From: Alternaria dauci
Taxonomy: Eukaryota > Ascomycota > Dothideomycetes > Pleosporales > Pleosporaceae
Length of the DNA: 64,000 nt
NCBI RefSeq assembly: GCF_042100115.1
Contig: NC_091272.1
Location: 3,348,001-3,412,000 of the forward strand
Reading direction: 5' to 3'
The notes beneath the pieces were generated by a model that saw nothing but the letters and a program-made list of their open reading frames with translations, was not told the DNA's origin and made no database searches. The first letter of the stretch is position 1, and each line of letters starts with the position of its first letter. The translations under genes were made by a program, and so were the position numbers. Below, piece after piece: positions 23,725-34,083 of this stretch.

Positions 23725-24531
23725 CTACTTCTTCTCATCGTCCTTGGACGGCGCCTCCCTCTTCTCGAGTATCTTGTCTACAATACCAAAATCCACCGCC
23801 TCCTGCGCGTCCATGTAGTAATCACGCTCCATGTACTTCTCAATCTCTTCCAATGTCCTCTTCTTTGTGACATGGGACTGGTATATCCTGTTCAGTTTAT
23901 CCCGAATCCTCAAGATCTCCTTGGCATGGTCGGCAATGTCGCTTGCCTTGCCGCGGTATCCGCCACTCGGCTGGTGTATCATGACTCGTGCATGTGGTAG
24001 TATGTATCGCTGGCCTTCGGCGCCGCCTGCGAGTAGCAAGGACCCCATGGAGGCTGCAATGCCCATGCATATGGTGCTGACCGGACAGCGAATGTAGTTC
24101 ATGGTATCGTAGATGGCAAGACCGGCGCTCACACTGCCACCAGGCGAGTTGATGTACATGGATATTGGCTTCTCGGGGTTATCGGCTTCGAGGAAGAGGA
24201 GCTGTGCGACGGCGTTGGCGGACATGTAGTCGTCGACCTCGCCGTTCAGACAGATGATTCGCTCTTGGAGCAGACGGGAGAAGATGTCGGAAGTTTTCCA
24301 GCCTCCACCCTACGAAGTCAGATGGGAAGCAAATAGCAGCGTTGCTGGGCTTACAGTGGTCTCCGTCACGTAGGGTATTGGCAGCGAGATTGCTCGTGGT
24401 GTCTGTTGGTCTTGTTGCTGTGGGCTCCATTGCGGTTGGAAGCCGAATTGGCTCGACATGGATCGCGTGCCATGTCTGTAAAAGCCTTGCAGTGTTGATG
24501 GCCTTGTAGCCCGCCGTAGAAGAGAAGCCAT
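23725..24531 (-). CDS. CLPP: Mitochondrial ATP-dependent Clp protease proteolytic subunit
   Basis: Two exons, 24531-24355 and 24309-23725, encode 253 residues. The intron is 45 bp. The first ~50 residues are basic and Gln-rich without acids ([20 protein letters not shown]), a mitochondrial presequence. The mature part begins near [11 protein letters not shown] and contains the full ClpP core: the oxyanion strip [11 protein letters not shown], catalytic Ser (~146) in AASMGS, catalytic His (~171) in [10 protein letters not shown] and Asp in MERDYYMDA. ClpP is the tetradecameric serine peptidase that works with ClpX in the matrix. The enzyme is absent from budding yeast but occurs in filamentous fungi. 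It is divergent from the gene starting at about 24681. Confidence 0.96.
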
Positions 24532-24680
24532 GATGTGTGATGTTGTGGTAGCTCCTTGCTCCCCGCGTGAACGAAGCTATGGCGCGCCAAGCCGGAGGTC
24601 CGACGGGGTGGTTTGGAATCTTTCGCAGGACCGTCTCGTTACCTCATACGAGTCACACAGTCATCCGTCTATCTTGCCTG

Positions 24681-25897
24681 ATGCCAGGCAGATGGACTTG
24701 TCGCCCGAAACCATGCTTGAGCCCCATTAGACTATCCCCGCGGGCTCAATGCCGCCAGTCTTCTGCTCACGTCTCCGGTCGTATCTTGAGGGGCCGCGAC
24801 CTCGGCCCTACCCGCGAAGATGCCCACCAGACGTTCCGCCTTCGTAGGGACGAAACAGCCAAAGAACTCCCACTATCGCCATTACTCGATCCGATAGTCG
24901 TGGACAAAAGATCGCGCTTCGAGCAAACGAAGGAGCGCCCGAAATTCGCACAATTTACGCCTTTCCAGAAAAAGCTATGGATGAATCCATTCGGTATGCA
25001 TATTCCTGTATTCAGCAAACACACGTATCTGATGGTTCAGCCCACGCGTTGGCGTCACCTGTTCGCCATTGTCGCGCGACAGTCGTCGTGCTCCCCGCCG
25101 CTTTCCTGGTATCCCTCCACGCCCGCCCCCACCCCACGACGAAAGACCCGTGGCTCCTACCTGTCTCGCTTACCACGGATAACAAGCACCTTGGTCCTCC
25201 ATTTCGCTTCCTTGGGAGGCATCTGGTCGCCGAACACATGGGCAAGAAGAAGGTATGGGAGAGAGCTCTATACTCACGCATGACCGAAAAGTTTGGTGGT
25301 CATAACTTGAAGAAGATGGTCTGGAGGGAGGACATGCCAAATTTCGTATTGGAAATTATGCGCAAGAGAGCAGAAAGCAAGCTCAAGTGGAATTTTGGAT
25401 TCAGAGGCCGCTTGATTCCTGTCGCAAGTCCCCGCACTGAGGACATTGAGGGCGTAGAAGACGTTTCCTGTGTGCTCATATTTCGATCGCTTCGTACTCG
25501 CGCCGATGAGCTGCAAGACCAGGCAGATCGGATCACGACTGAAGTGGAAAAATGGTCAAACTACTTTACCAAAAGCTTCGAGGCGAGGCTCGACCCTCAT
25601 GCTGCTCTAGAGGTTACCCATCCCTCGCCGCACTGGTACACTGGTCCTGTAATCTCTCGTCTACAATCCCGTATGCAGTTTCCAGAGCTTGAGTTTCATA
25701 CCACCGTCTGGCGAGGGAAGAAGGTTGCAGTCTACAGCTTAACAGATTTGCTTGGAGAAGACAAGGCGCAAGAATTGATACAAGGCAGCCAGTACGCTGA
25801 CGAGAGGTGTGTTGTAATCAAGGCAGCAAGACACAACGTACCGGTTGAGATGCTACTCATGCAGCTTCAGGCGTACATCGCTCAGCCGGGGCCTTGA
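24681..25897 (+). CDS. Conserved fungal protein, probably mitochondrial, unknown function
   Basis: Two exons, 24681-24993 and 25041-25897, give about 389 residues. The 47-bp intron (GTATGC...CAG) keeps frame and rebuilds FAHALASPVRHCRATVVVLP. The frame stays open upstream to an ATG at 24579, but that lies only 47 bp from the clpP start. The ATG at 24681 instead gives an Arg-rich, acid-free presequence-like N-terminus (MPGRWTCRPKPCLSPIRLSP). Conserved-looking segments include RPHPTTKDPWLLPVSL, WREDMPNFVLEIMRKR and VSCVLIFRSL. I recognise no catalytic motif. The likely mitochondrial location is inferred from the N-terminus alone. Confidence 0.7.
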
Positions 25898-25961
25898 ACA
25901 TTCATACATCCAATCTATAGATTTTTCCCGGTCTGCTCTTGGTGGTGCAGATTCTGACTTT

Positions 25962-26585
25962 CTAGGTCTTGATCCTTTCATTCATCCTTCTCTCCCAGTT
26001 GGATTTTGTCATGCCAAACATGTGCTCATCCCTGACCTCGCCATTTTTCACGATATGATCCTTCAGTACACCCTCGAGCGCATATCCATTCTTTTCAAAG
26101 CATCGCATGCTCGCCACGTTCTCAGAAAACACGCCGGAGTAAAGCTTCGTCAATCGCTGTCCGTTGTTCTCGTAGCTCTCAAACGACCATGTTGTGAAGG
26201 CTTCCAGCGCTTCTGTCGTGTACCCTCTTCCCCAAAATGGCTTTCCAATCCAGAAACCAACTTCGGCGGTATGCGCGTACACATCCATGCCTAGTTTCAA
26301 GCCGATGCCCCCAATGGCGATTTCTGGAGACGACCGCTCACAGAGGACGAAATGATGTTGATATGGGAGTACGAGGTTCATGTTGATCCATTGCTCGGCA
26401 CTGGAAAGTGTGTATGGGTTGGGGAAGGTGTTCCTCATATATTTGGCGATCAGGGGGTCGTTTGCATAGAGAGCTGTGTTTGGGGCATCATTAAGACGCA
26501 TAGGGCGGATTATCAGACGCGAGGTTGTTACTATGGGTGATGGAACTGATGCGCTCGTCTGTGTTGGTGTCGGTTGTCCGGCCAT
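25962..26585 (-). CDS. GNAT-family N-acetyltransferase, RimJ/RimL type
   Basis: Intronless, 207 residues from the chosen Met (MAGQPTPTQTSASV); an in-frame Met 23 codons upstream is less likely. Typical RimJ-like N-acetyltransferase features are present: TSRLIIRPMRLNDAP at the start, the strand AEVGFWIGKPFWGRGYTTEA containing the acetyl-CoA loop (GRGYTTEA; Q/RxxGxG/A-like), and ENVASMRCFEKNGYALEG followed by a C-terminal reading HMFGMTK. Such proteins acetylate small molecules or peptide N-termini; the substrate is unknown. It converges on the gene ending at 25897, with 64 bp between stops. Confidence 0.85.
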   Translation of the reverse strand: MAGQPTPTQTSASVPSPIVTTSRLIIRPMRLNDAPNTALYANDPLIAKYMRNTFPNPYTLSSAEQWINMNLVLPYQHHFVLCERSSPEIAIGGIGLKLGMDVYAHTAEVGFWIGKPFWGRGYTTEALEAFTTWSFESYENNGQRLTKLYSGVFSENVASMRCFEKNGYALEGVLKDHIVKNGEVRDEHMFGMTKSNWERRMNERIKT

Positions 26586-27118
26586 GTTGGTTGAGTTGCA
26601 GTGCGCCAATGGATAGTGCCAAAGAGGAAGGATGCAATGAAGCCAAGATGGCAACGAGAGTTAAATTTGTCTGCAGTTTTAGCAGTTCGACTTCTTCACA
26701 GCCGTTGACTCATGGTTGTGATACGAGACGCAGGATCAGGCTAAACAACACGAAGCAGACGCACCTTCCCGGTTAGGAGGTGGTGACTGGTGACTGGCGG
26801 CCTGAGATAGCTGCACTCACTGATGACCATCCGATATGACCAAAGTATAGCCACTGCCATCAGACAATGAAAGACTTAGTAGTTGGGACCTACACCCTAG
26901 ACCACAGTGTCACAAGATTATGTTCGGGACATGTCACGAGAAGAGGGGTAGAAGCCGATACTAGCGAACCCCGCAGAGAGAGGAGGGATTTATAATCCTC
27001 TGCAGATTTTTATACTCTAGTTAATGTTCACTAATTGCTGTAACAGCGAGCATTACAAATTATGCGCTTGGACTAGAATGTAGAACGTGCACAAGCGTGA
27101 CTTGCGTATAGATTTCTT
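26586..27118. other. Intergenic, border of AT-rich accessory island
   Basis: 533 bp with falling GC content toward the right and no supported gene. It marks the left edge of the accessory segment that runs to about 32.3 kb. Confidence 0.4.
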
Positions 27119-28099
27119 ATGTATAAACATTTCGAGTAAGCCAACACAAAATATAACATCAAGATATCGCAATATCTTCTTCTATTCCTTCGAGCTCTAA
27201 CTCTCCAAAAACGGCTGTCATCCTCCTCGACGTCTACAATGAATTCCTCCATTCTGATGGTAAAATCAACCATCTCCTCAGTGAATCGTTGGCAACAACA
27301 AACTCTATATTCCACTTGAAGGAACTCGTCAGTGCGGCCCGCAAGGCCCATATCCCCATCTACTACTCATTACACCAGACGTGGAGGGAGGGAAACTATG
27401 AAGGGTGGCTACACATGAACGCTACGACATCAGGGTTTGCCGGATCCAAGGCTCTTGAAGAAGGAAGCTGGGGTGCGGAGATTTTTGAGGGCCTCGAGCC
27501 AGATGTGTTAGGAAATAAGGACGTGGTAGTTGGCAAGCATTGGAACAGTAGGTGAGTTCTAATGAATTTATTTGCGAAAGAGTATGACGATGAACGGAAG
27601 GAAGAAAGAAAGCGCCTGATTCTTGACGCGAAATGGTAAGGTTGTTCTTGCTAACACGAGGGACTTGGTGGCTAGTGGATTTGCCAACACCGACTTGGAT
27701 TATCAGCTACACCAGCGCGAGATTACCCATCTAGTAATAGCAGGAATGACTGCAAACACGTGTGTTGAGTCCACAGCAAGATATGCGAGGGAACTGTGAG
27801 TGTTTCCATCTTCTGTAAATATCCACTTCGATAAGGCAAGTGCTGACGGTGTATGATACCTGCGCTAGTGGATATCACGTAACATTGCTGTAAGTACATC
27901 AGCTGCCCTGTTCTTGCCTTTCAACATATTAACTGTATGGTCTTATGACAGGAATGACGCAACGGCCGGCTTTTCAGACGCGCACAAGGATGCCGCAACA
28001 AAACTCATCTGGCCAGTTATAGTAGACGGAGTGAAGACGGTCAGTGAATGGACCCTGACGATTCAGGAAGACAAGCGTGGGCCTAACCAGCACTTGTAA
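27119..28099 (+). CDS. Isochorismatase-like cysteine hydrolase
   Basis: Five exons: 27119-27135, 27195-27551, 27676-27795, 27869-27889 (a 21-bp microexon) and 27952-28099, giving 220 residues. The family triad is visible: Asp in AVILLDVYNEF, Lys in VVVGKHWNSSGFANT and the nucleophilic Cys in AGMTANTCVESTARYA. The microexon restores GYHVTLLNDATAGFS, exactly the family motif after the Cys helix. The first exon encodes only MYKHF and was chosen because the frame upstream of SNSPKTAV hits a stop without an ATG. Splicing from its GTAAGC donor to a TTCGAG acceptor restores an ATG in frame. Members hydrolyse amides or vinyl ethers of small metabolites; the substrate is unknown. It lies tail to tail with the old-yellow-enzyme gene. 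Confidence 0.78.
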
Positions 28100-28834
28100 T
28101 CTGATGAGAGGGAATTATCTACGGCCTGTATTATTGGTATGAGTACTCTGTTGAGAATCACGTCACATGTACCACATCATTAGAGTCGAGATTATCTCTA
28201 CCTTAAGAATGTTCATCTTTTTTACGGAGCGCATCCTGATCCCTTATATCTACAGCCTCATCTTCAGCTCTTGAGTCTTGCCGACGGTCAATCCGACATC
28301 CTCGGTCTCACTGACTGTCTAGGTTTCGATCTTTTCTAGTCCGATACCACTGTATTTTCTAGACCTGCCAACAGAATCGGGGATATATGCGCGCGAGAAG
28401 TTGGTATATTGAGAAGAATCGAGGTTAGAGAGTTGAGAGGTTGTGGCGTCGTACCGTTTGATATTGCTCTATGGCATATTGAGGTTGGTAGTGGGATACA
28501 TACGTTGATTCGCAGTATGTAGTGTGCAGTATGTGGTGTGCGAAAATGCTTAGGCGAAGATTCTATTGCTCCAGAGTACTTCGCAATTCAATATTCTTAA
28601 TATTGAAGAATTCTCACATCGAAGAATCAATATGGAGGAAATTAATGTACTTAATATGTGTTGAGAAATTGTCCAGAGTTCTTTGATACAAAATACACCA
28701 CTGACTGAATATTCAATACTGAATACTTAGTATGAACTTCGTCATTGTTAAATCTTTCTAATACAGGGTCATATTGAGTGTTGAATTTTGAATGCAACAC
28801 CGACCCAAGCAGGAAACTAATTGACAGTGACCTT
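28100..28834. other. AT-rich intergenic segment
   Basis: 735 bp between converging genes. The right half (about 28560-28790) is dominated by AATATT/GAATAC-type short palindromic runs, and at about 28515-28545 AGTATGTAGTGTGC is imperfectly repeated. No coding potential. The composition may reflect repeat-induced mutation of an old element, but no parent element was recognised. Confidence 0.4.
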
Positions 28835-30375
28835 TCATTTCGCTGCCTGCTCTTCCTCCACTTCTCCGAAAGGATAATCCGTATACCCCTCACTCTGAAC
28901 CTCAACATGGGGTGCATAAACCGTCGCCATATTCCACTTCGTCAACCTCTTTCCCAGCCTAATCTTCTCCACCAGATCCGGGTTACTGATGAACCATCTC
29001 CCAAACATGATCGCATCCACCTCACCCTTTTCCACCTCCTCGAAGCAATTTTCGCCATCATAGTTCCCGTTCGCCAGTATCGGTGTCGTCTTCAGTACCT
29101 CTATGAAGTGCCTGAGATGGAGATCTTCGACTGTAGCAGCTACTTTCCCTTCCTTGATAGCGGTGTATATATTTTCCCACTTGGTCTTCTCTTCGAGCAG
29201 GAGATCGGCCCGCGGATGAGTGAGGCATACGTACGCAATTCCTCGCTTCTCGACTTCGCTCAGCACATACCGGTAGTTCGCTATCGGGTCCGAGTCTAAT
29301 GGCACCCAGACCGTTCCCCATGGACTCATTCGGATTGACACCCTGGATGCCCCAACAGCGGCGATTACCGCATCGAGGATTTCGAGCGTGAGCCGAGCTC
29401 GGTTCTCTTTATTGCCTCCGTAGGCATCGGTGCGGAGGTTGACGTTGCTGTTGAGGAACTGGTCGAGCAGATATCCGTTGCCTGACGCCTTCGTCTGATC
29501 AGCTTCCAGTCTTATTTTCGAAGAGGATGTTGTTACCTACAATCTCGACACAATCGAACCCGGCCTCGATAGCGCATCTCGCAGCATGCACATGGTCATC
29601 AACTGTGTCCTTGATATCCTGCAATGTCATCGGCTTGGCCGTCTCACTAGGCACTTTGACGCCTCCACGCGTGTTCCTGTTGACATAGCCCATGTTCGTT
29701 GCGGAAGAGCTCAATGGCTGGCGGCCGCCAAGCGAGACCGAGACTGCACAACGTCCGACCTGACAAATTCTCAGATCAACATCCTGAAGTTTGAGACACT
29801 CAAGAGAGGAGGAACTCACATGCCACAATTGACACGCCATGAACGCACCCTTGGCATGCACAGCATCTGTCACCTTCTTCCACTATAGCATATTTAGCAC
29901 TGATCCTCTGTAAACATTCAAGAGCTAAAGTAGATCCCGGGAGTTCCATCAAAAGACATTTCTCATGATTAAAAAGTCCCGGGAAAAAGAGGAGAAGGCT
30001 GGAGATTTGCACATACACCTCTCACATGCTCAGGCGCAAACATGCCTGGTGCGTCGTAGTAACTCCCACCCTGGGCTACTGTCAGCCTTCGTACTTCCCG
30101 ATCTATCACAAAAGAATGATTCTCATATGTATTGTGCGTTCGGAATGGTGGGAGTGACAAACCATAAAACTCGGATGCATGCCCTCAGTAATAAGCAGCC
30201 CTCCCTTCGTCGCTCTCTGAGTATAATACTCCGTGACGACCGGACTGGGTACACTACCAGGGCAGCGCAGGCGCGTCATCGGCGACATGATGACTCGATG
30301 TTCGAGATTCATAGTTCCGAGACGGAGAGGCGAGAAGAGCTTGCTGCTCTCACGAGGTGGTGAGGTGGAACCCAT
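28835..30375 (-). CDS. NADH:flavin oxidoreductase, old yellow enzyme family
   Basis: Five exons on the minus strand: 30375-30163, 30070-30026, 29882-29820, 29759-29537 and 29481-28835, giving about 396 residues. Family features are FSPLRLGTMNLEHRVIMSPM (FMN and start of the barrel), LLITEGMHPS, MACQLWHVGRCA, NGYLLDQFLNSNVNLRTDAYGGNKENRA, SIRMSPWG and ANGNYDGENC...VDAIMFGRWFI (FMN phosphate). The enzyme binds FMN and reduces activated C=C bonds with NAD(P)H. At the intron between exons 4 and 5 the residues before NGYLLDQF read VGG (or ASG with another splice choice). Either way, the His that pairs with Asn in OYE substrate binding is missing. The frame is also open for 40 codons upstream of the chosen Met. 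The physiological substrate is unknown; some relatives act in secondary metabolism. Confidence 0.82.
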
Positions 30376-31020
30376 GGTGCTGGATGAAGTCTGTTGTGCG
30401 ATTTGCCGGAGGCGGGTTACTGCTGTGTTGTGAATCTCAAGATTTGTAGAAGTAGGAGAAGATGATGTTGTATCTGCTCTGTATCGTGAGTTCATGGTGA
30501 GAGGAATTTAGCGATTTAATACTACACAAAGCTCAGACTATCGCAGTCCTAGACGATCTGTTGAGAACTCGTCACTCCCCTTTATGTAGTGGTCCCCCAC
30601 AATTCAAGGTCTCGACTCGCAACCCACCCTTCAATTAGGTAGGTTAAGAATTGCAATTCCAACTCCCGACTCGCAACACAACCTTCAATAGGTTAAGAGT
30701 TGCAGATGCATCTCAAACTAACTTTTGACATAACCTAGTCCGTTTAACCTTTGTTCTGGGCGGACGCCGGTTAAACTCCATGCAAGCATCGGATAAGACC
30801 TTGGGAGCAAGGGAAAGCCCGCACCTACGTCCGCATCTCCACCTTTCGGCACGCTGCGAAGATTTAGTGTTGGTAGAGCGGCTTTATTCGGTCGCGTGAC
30901 GCAATCTTCTCTCCATAATAGTCCCAAAAAACACGATTAGTGATCTCGAAGTCATAGAGTACCGAGGTTTACCACAACGATCGGGACAGCATACCTAGGT
31001 AGCTACCAACCTACTGTCTA
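30376..31020. other. Intergenic, OYE promoter and direct duplication
   Basis: About 645 bp. It includes a degenerate two-copy direct repeat at about 30613-30715: units begin ACTCGCAAC and share CCTTCAAT...AGGTTAAGA.TTGCA. No gene supported. Confidence 0.4.
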
Positions 31021-31038
31021 GTCATATTTGTAATGACT

Positions 31039-31126
31039 CCTGTTCTGATTCGAAATCACACCTGTCCTGATTTGAAATCACATCTATTCTAATTCAAAAT
31101 CACACCTGTTCTGATTTGAAATTAGG
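31039..31126. repeat. 22-bp tandem repeat, four copies
   Basis: Four head-to-tail 22-bp units of the form CCTGTTCTGATTTGAAATCA plus CA, starting at 31039, 31061, 31083 and 31105. The differences between units are mostly C/T or G/A transitions. It sits just left of the LTR-like segments. Confidence 0.8.
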
Positions 31127-31130
31127 ACAG

Positions 31131-31630
31131 TGTTACACGGGGGTGGGCTATACTTCTCTAAGCTCGGTCCGTACTAAGTGTTACACGGGGGTGAGCTATA
31201 CTTCTCTAGTCTCGGTCCGTACTAAGGCGAGATAGGTTTGGGCGATAGTCCGTGAGGTAGCGTATAGAATAATTAGGTGGAAAAGAGTTATCGTTGTAAC
31301 CGAAGGATAAACAATACTAATTCCATAAACGATAGAATAACTAGTTAACAATCTGTGTGAGAGATAAACTATTTAAGTTAACTACAATGAGTGTAATAAT
31401 AAGATCTAACACATTCTTATACTTATTGCCTTAGGTCCTGCTATCCTATCTATCCCGTCTACCGTGGATGGTTGTGATGGCCCTGCCATCCTAAGGCACT
31501 CTACTATCCCGGATGTTAGACCTTAGCGTGATAGCATATCACGTGACTTAGTGCGCCCCGCACTTAGCCTTCTTTCCTTTATCTGTGGCTTTCCTTGCAT
31601 AAGGAGGATTCAACTTTGTTACTTGTAACA
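31131..31630. mobile_element. LTR-like element with duplicated 48-bp 5' end
   Basis: The segment 31179-31630 starts TGTTACACGGGGG and ends TTACTTGTAACA, the short inverted TGTTAC...GTAACA ends expected of an LTR (about 452 bp). Its first 48 bp are directly duplicated immediately upstream (31131-31178), differing by a few substitutions. No reverse transcriptase, integrase or primer-binding region is recognisable nearby, so this is a solo LTR or remnant. Superfamily (copia or gypsy) cannot be told from the sequence in hand. Confidence 0.65.
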
Positions 31631-32040
31631 CTAAGGCGAGGTAGACTAAAGCGGTAGTCCGTAAGGTAGCGTATAGAATAATCAGGTGGAAAAGAGTTAT
31701 CATTGTAACTAAAGAATAACAATACTAATTCTATAAACAATAGAATAACTAGTTAACAATCTGTATAAGAGATAAACTATTTAAGTTAACCACAATAAGT
31801 GTAATAATAAAAACTGTCTATCCTTTATACCTATTATGTTTAATGCCTATCCTCCCTAGCCTCCCTTCAGGGAGGGAGGTTTAGGAGGACTATAGCCTCC
31901 TAGCCCTTGCTGGCCTCCCTAAGGCCTTGCCTTAGCGGGATGCTAATCACGTAACTTAGTGTGCCCCGCACCTAAGCCTTATTTCCTTTATTATGACCCT
32001 CCCTTACATAAGGAGGATTCACCCTTTGTTACCTGTAATA
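31631..32040. mobile_element. Second, diverged LTR-like copy lacking its 5' end
   Basis: It directly follows the first copy. From CTAAGGCGAG it aligns with the first LTR from about 31222 onward: shared blocks GTAGCGTATAGAATAAT, GGTGGAAAAGAGTTAT, AACAATCTGT, TAAACTATTTAAGTTAAC, GCCCCGCAC and ATAAGGAGGATTCA. The middle parts differ in sequence, and the end reads GTAATA instead of GTAACA. The C-to-T/G-to-A bias of many differences fits repeat-induced point mutation or plain decay. Confidence 0.6.
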
Positions 32041-32111
32041 GATAGCTTTTTTTAGAAGGCCCTAAACACTGTTTAGAAGACCCTAAAAGATTAGATAAAA
32101 GCTATCTAATA
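32036..32111. mobile_element. Short MITE-like hairpin, 15-bp inverted ends
   Basis: TAATAGATAGCTTTT at the left is matched, with one mismatch, by the reverse complement of AAAAGCTATCTAATA at the right, enclosing about 46 bp. In the centre, TTTAGAAG(G/A)CCCTAAA is repeated. Too small to code. It could be a MITE, a stem-loop formed by LTR debris, or a transcription terminator. Confidence 0.4.
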
Positions 32112-32379
32112 CCTAGATTCTCTAGAGATTACTTAATAGAAAAGATAGAAGTAGTTTACTCTTTGATACTATCTAATTAGGTAATAATATTTAAGAACAT
32201 TTCTAAAAAAAAATAGAGTAAAAATTAAAAGATTTGAAGTGATATTAGGATGTTCTTTTTTTATTAAGTGACTGTAATTGTTAAACGCACAGACACGGTG
32301 GCGCATCGCGCTAAAACGCGTTTGTCGCGTGGGCTGTCCAGCGCACGGGATTCCTGCCTCACATCGCGACAGCGCTCTC

Positions 32380-33662
32380 ATGTCGTCCTTTGGAGCAAAG
32401 TAAGTCAGAATATTGAGGAATTTTTACACGTCTAACACGGGTGCAGGAAGGTTGTGAGAACCTACTCGCGACAAACAAAGCGCCAACTCTACGATGAGGA
32501 ACCGCCCACCAAACGAAGACGCGTCGAGACCACTATAGAATGCACCAAATCCACAGAATCGACATCGCTCGATGCTGCTCCCGCAGTCATCGCATCGTCC
32601 ATTGAACGCGGAAGCTCCACTCCACCTCCATCCAGCCCAAAGGACTCGCCCGCAGTCTTCCCAGACGAACCGCCTCAGTCTAGTCCACCGTCGTCCCCAG
32701 TCCCACGCAGCTCCCCGCCGCCCGTTCAGAAACGGCGACCGGTCTTCTCGATATTCAAAAAGCAACTCAAGCCTAGGGCGCCCACCAAAGAACCCCTGGT
32801 AGAACAGGATCACAATGTGCAAAGCTCACCGAAGCCAGCGCCTAAGAAAAAGCAGATGGTGCAGATGCAGTTAGACTTGGCCTCGGAGACGCGGAAAACG
32901 TGCAAGACATGCGGGATGCAGTACATACCGTCGCATGCCGAGGACGCGGCGCTACACAAGAAATTCCATGCGATGAACGTTGGTGGAGTGGACTTCACCA
33001 AGTCAGTCGTTGAGCGTTTCAGGAAGAACCAGATATGGAGTGGTGATGGGAGTTTTATCGCCGTGGTCGGACGGAAAGATACACTGGCGCTGCGCAACCG
33101 GGCGAGCGACGTGCTGAAGGTCGTGAATACTGAGCTTGCGGCTGTTCCAATATCAGACGACGAGCTTTGGGGACAGACCAGCCGGGCGGCATGTGCAGAC
33201 GCGACTGAAAGAGGAACTGCGAGTTCGAAACAGCAGTCCTCGGTGAAAAGTGAAGCAAGCGTGCCCCTTGTCGACCGATTCAAGATATATCTATACATTC
33301 GAGGCAACAAGTGCGTAGGGGCATGCCTGGCGGAGCGGATTTGGGAAGCCCACAAAGTCTTGAATTCCACCGGTTTACCCGAACAGGAAGATGGCGATGC
33401 TGTCGTATCGCAGAGCTCTTCTATTTCTATCAGCACCGACTCGGATTCAGCCACTCTGGGTATATCGCGTATATGGACTTCGAATCAGCACAGAAAGAAC
33501 GGCATTGCAACCAGACTGTTGGATTCCGCAAGATCCGACTTCCTGTACGGGCTAAATGTCGAGAAGGCCAAAGTCGCTTTCAGTCAACCAACAGAGAGTG
33601 GGGGTAACTTGGCGCGAAAGTGGTTTGGCTGTCAGGCTGGGTGGCATGTGTATATCGACTAG
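32380..33662 (+). CDS. ECO1: Cohesin acetyltransferase ECO1/CTF7
   Basis: Two exons, 32380-32399 and 32447-33662, encode 411 residues. The first exon supplies MSSFGAK and the 47-bp intron joins it to KVVRTYSRQTKRQLYD, an Eco1-type basic start. A long Ser/Pro-rich disordered part (to about 140) precedes the C2H2-type zinc finger (CKTCGMQYIP...HKKFH, about 158-180). The acetyltransferase domain follows: a central GNAT core and the C-terminal block SRIWTSNQHRKNGIATRLLD (acetyl-CoA loop), then KVAFSQPTESG and the end WFGCQAGWHVYID. Eco1 acetylates Smc3 in S phase to establish sister-chromatid cohesion. Length and domain order are normal. Confidence 0.95.
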
Positions 33663-34083
33663 CGTACCATAGCGATAGAGATGGGGATAGACGTAGATAG
33701 CTTTGGTCGCTGCAAAGATGACTCCACGTTACCGGCGATCCACGATCTCAGCCGACTGTGCCAACGTCAGTTCTCACGAAGAGCCTATTTTTTGAACCGA
33801 GTCAGTTATCACACCAGGATCGTCTGTGAAACATCGATATCGCTGGCGAGATTGTGACGGATGCATATCCGAATCTTCATTGGTAGGCAACAGCGCTGTA
33901 CGAGGTACGATGGTGGGGTCTGTTCGTTGTCCCGCGCCGGATCGCCAGCACCTGCATATCGGCGATGATCAAGTCGCAGAGCCGACCATCAGCAAGGCAG
34001 CATTTCTTGCGCTGCACCATCTCACCGCTTCGCCCGAGCTTCTTCCATGTACATAGAATAATGCATTGTTTTTGACGCCCGCC
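33663..34083. other. Intergenic spacer
   Basis: 421 bp downstream of ECO1 and upstream of the next start codon. No gene or repeat recognised. Confidence 0.4.
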
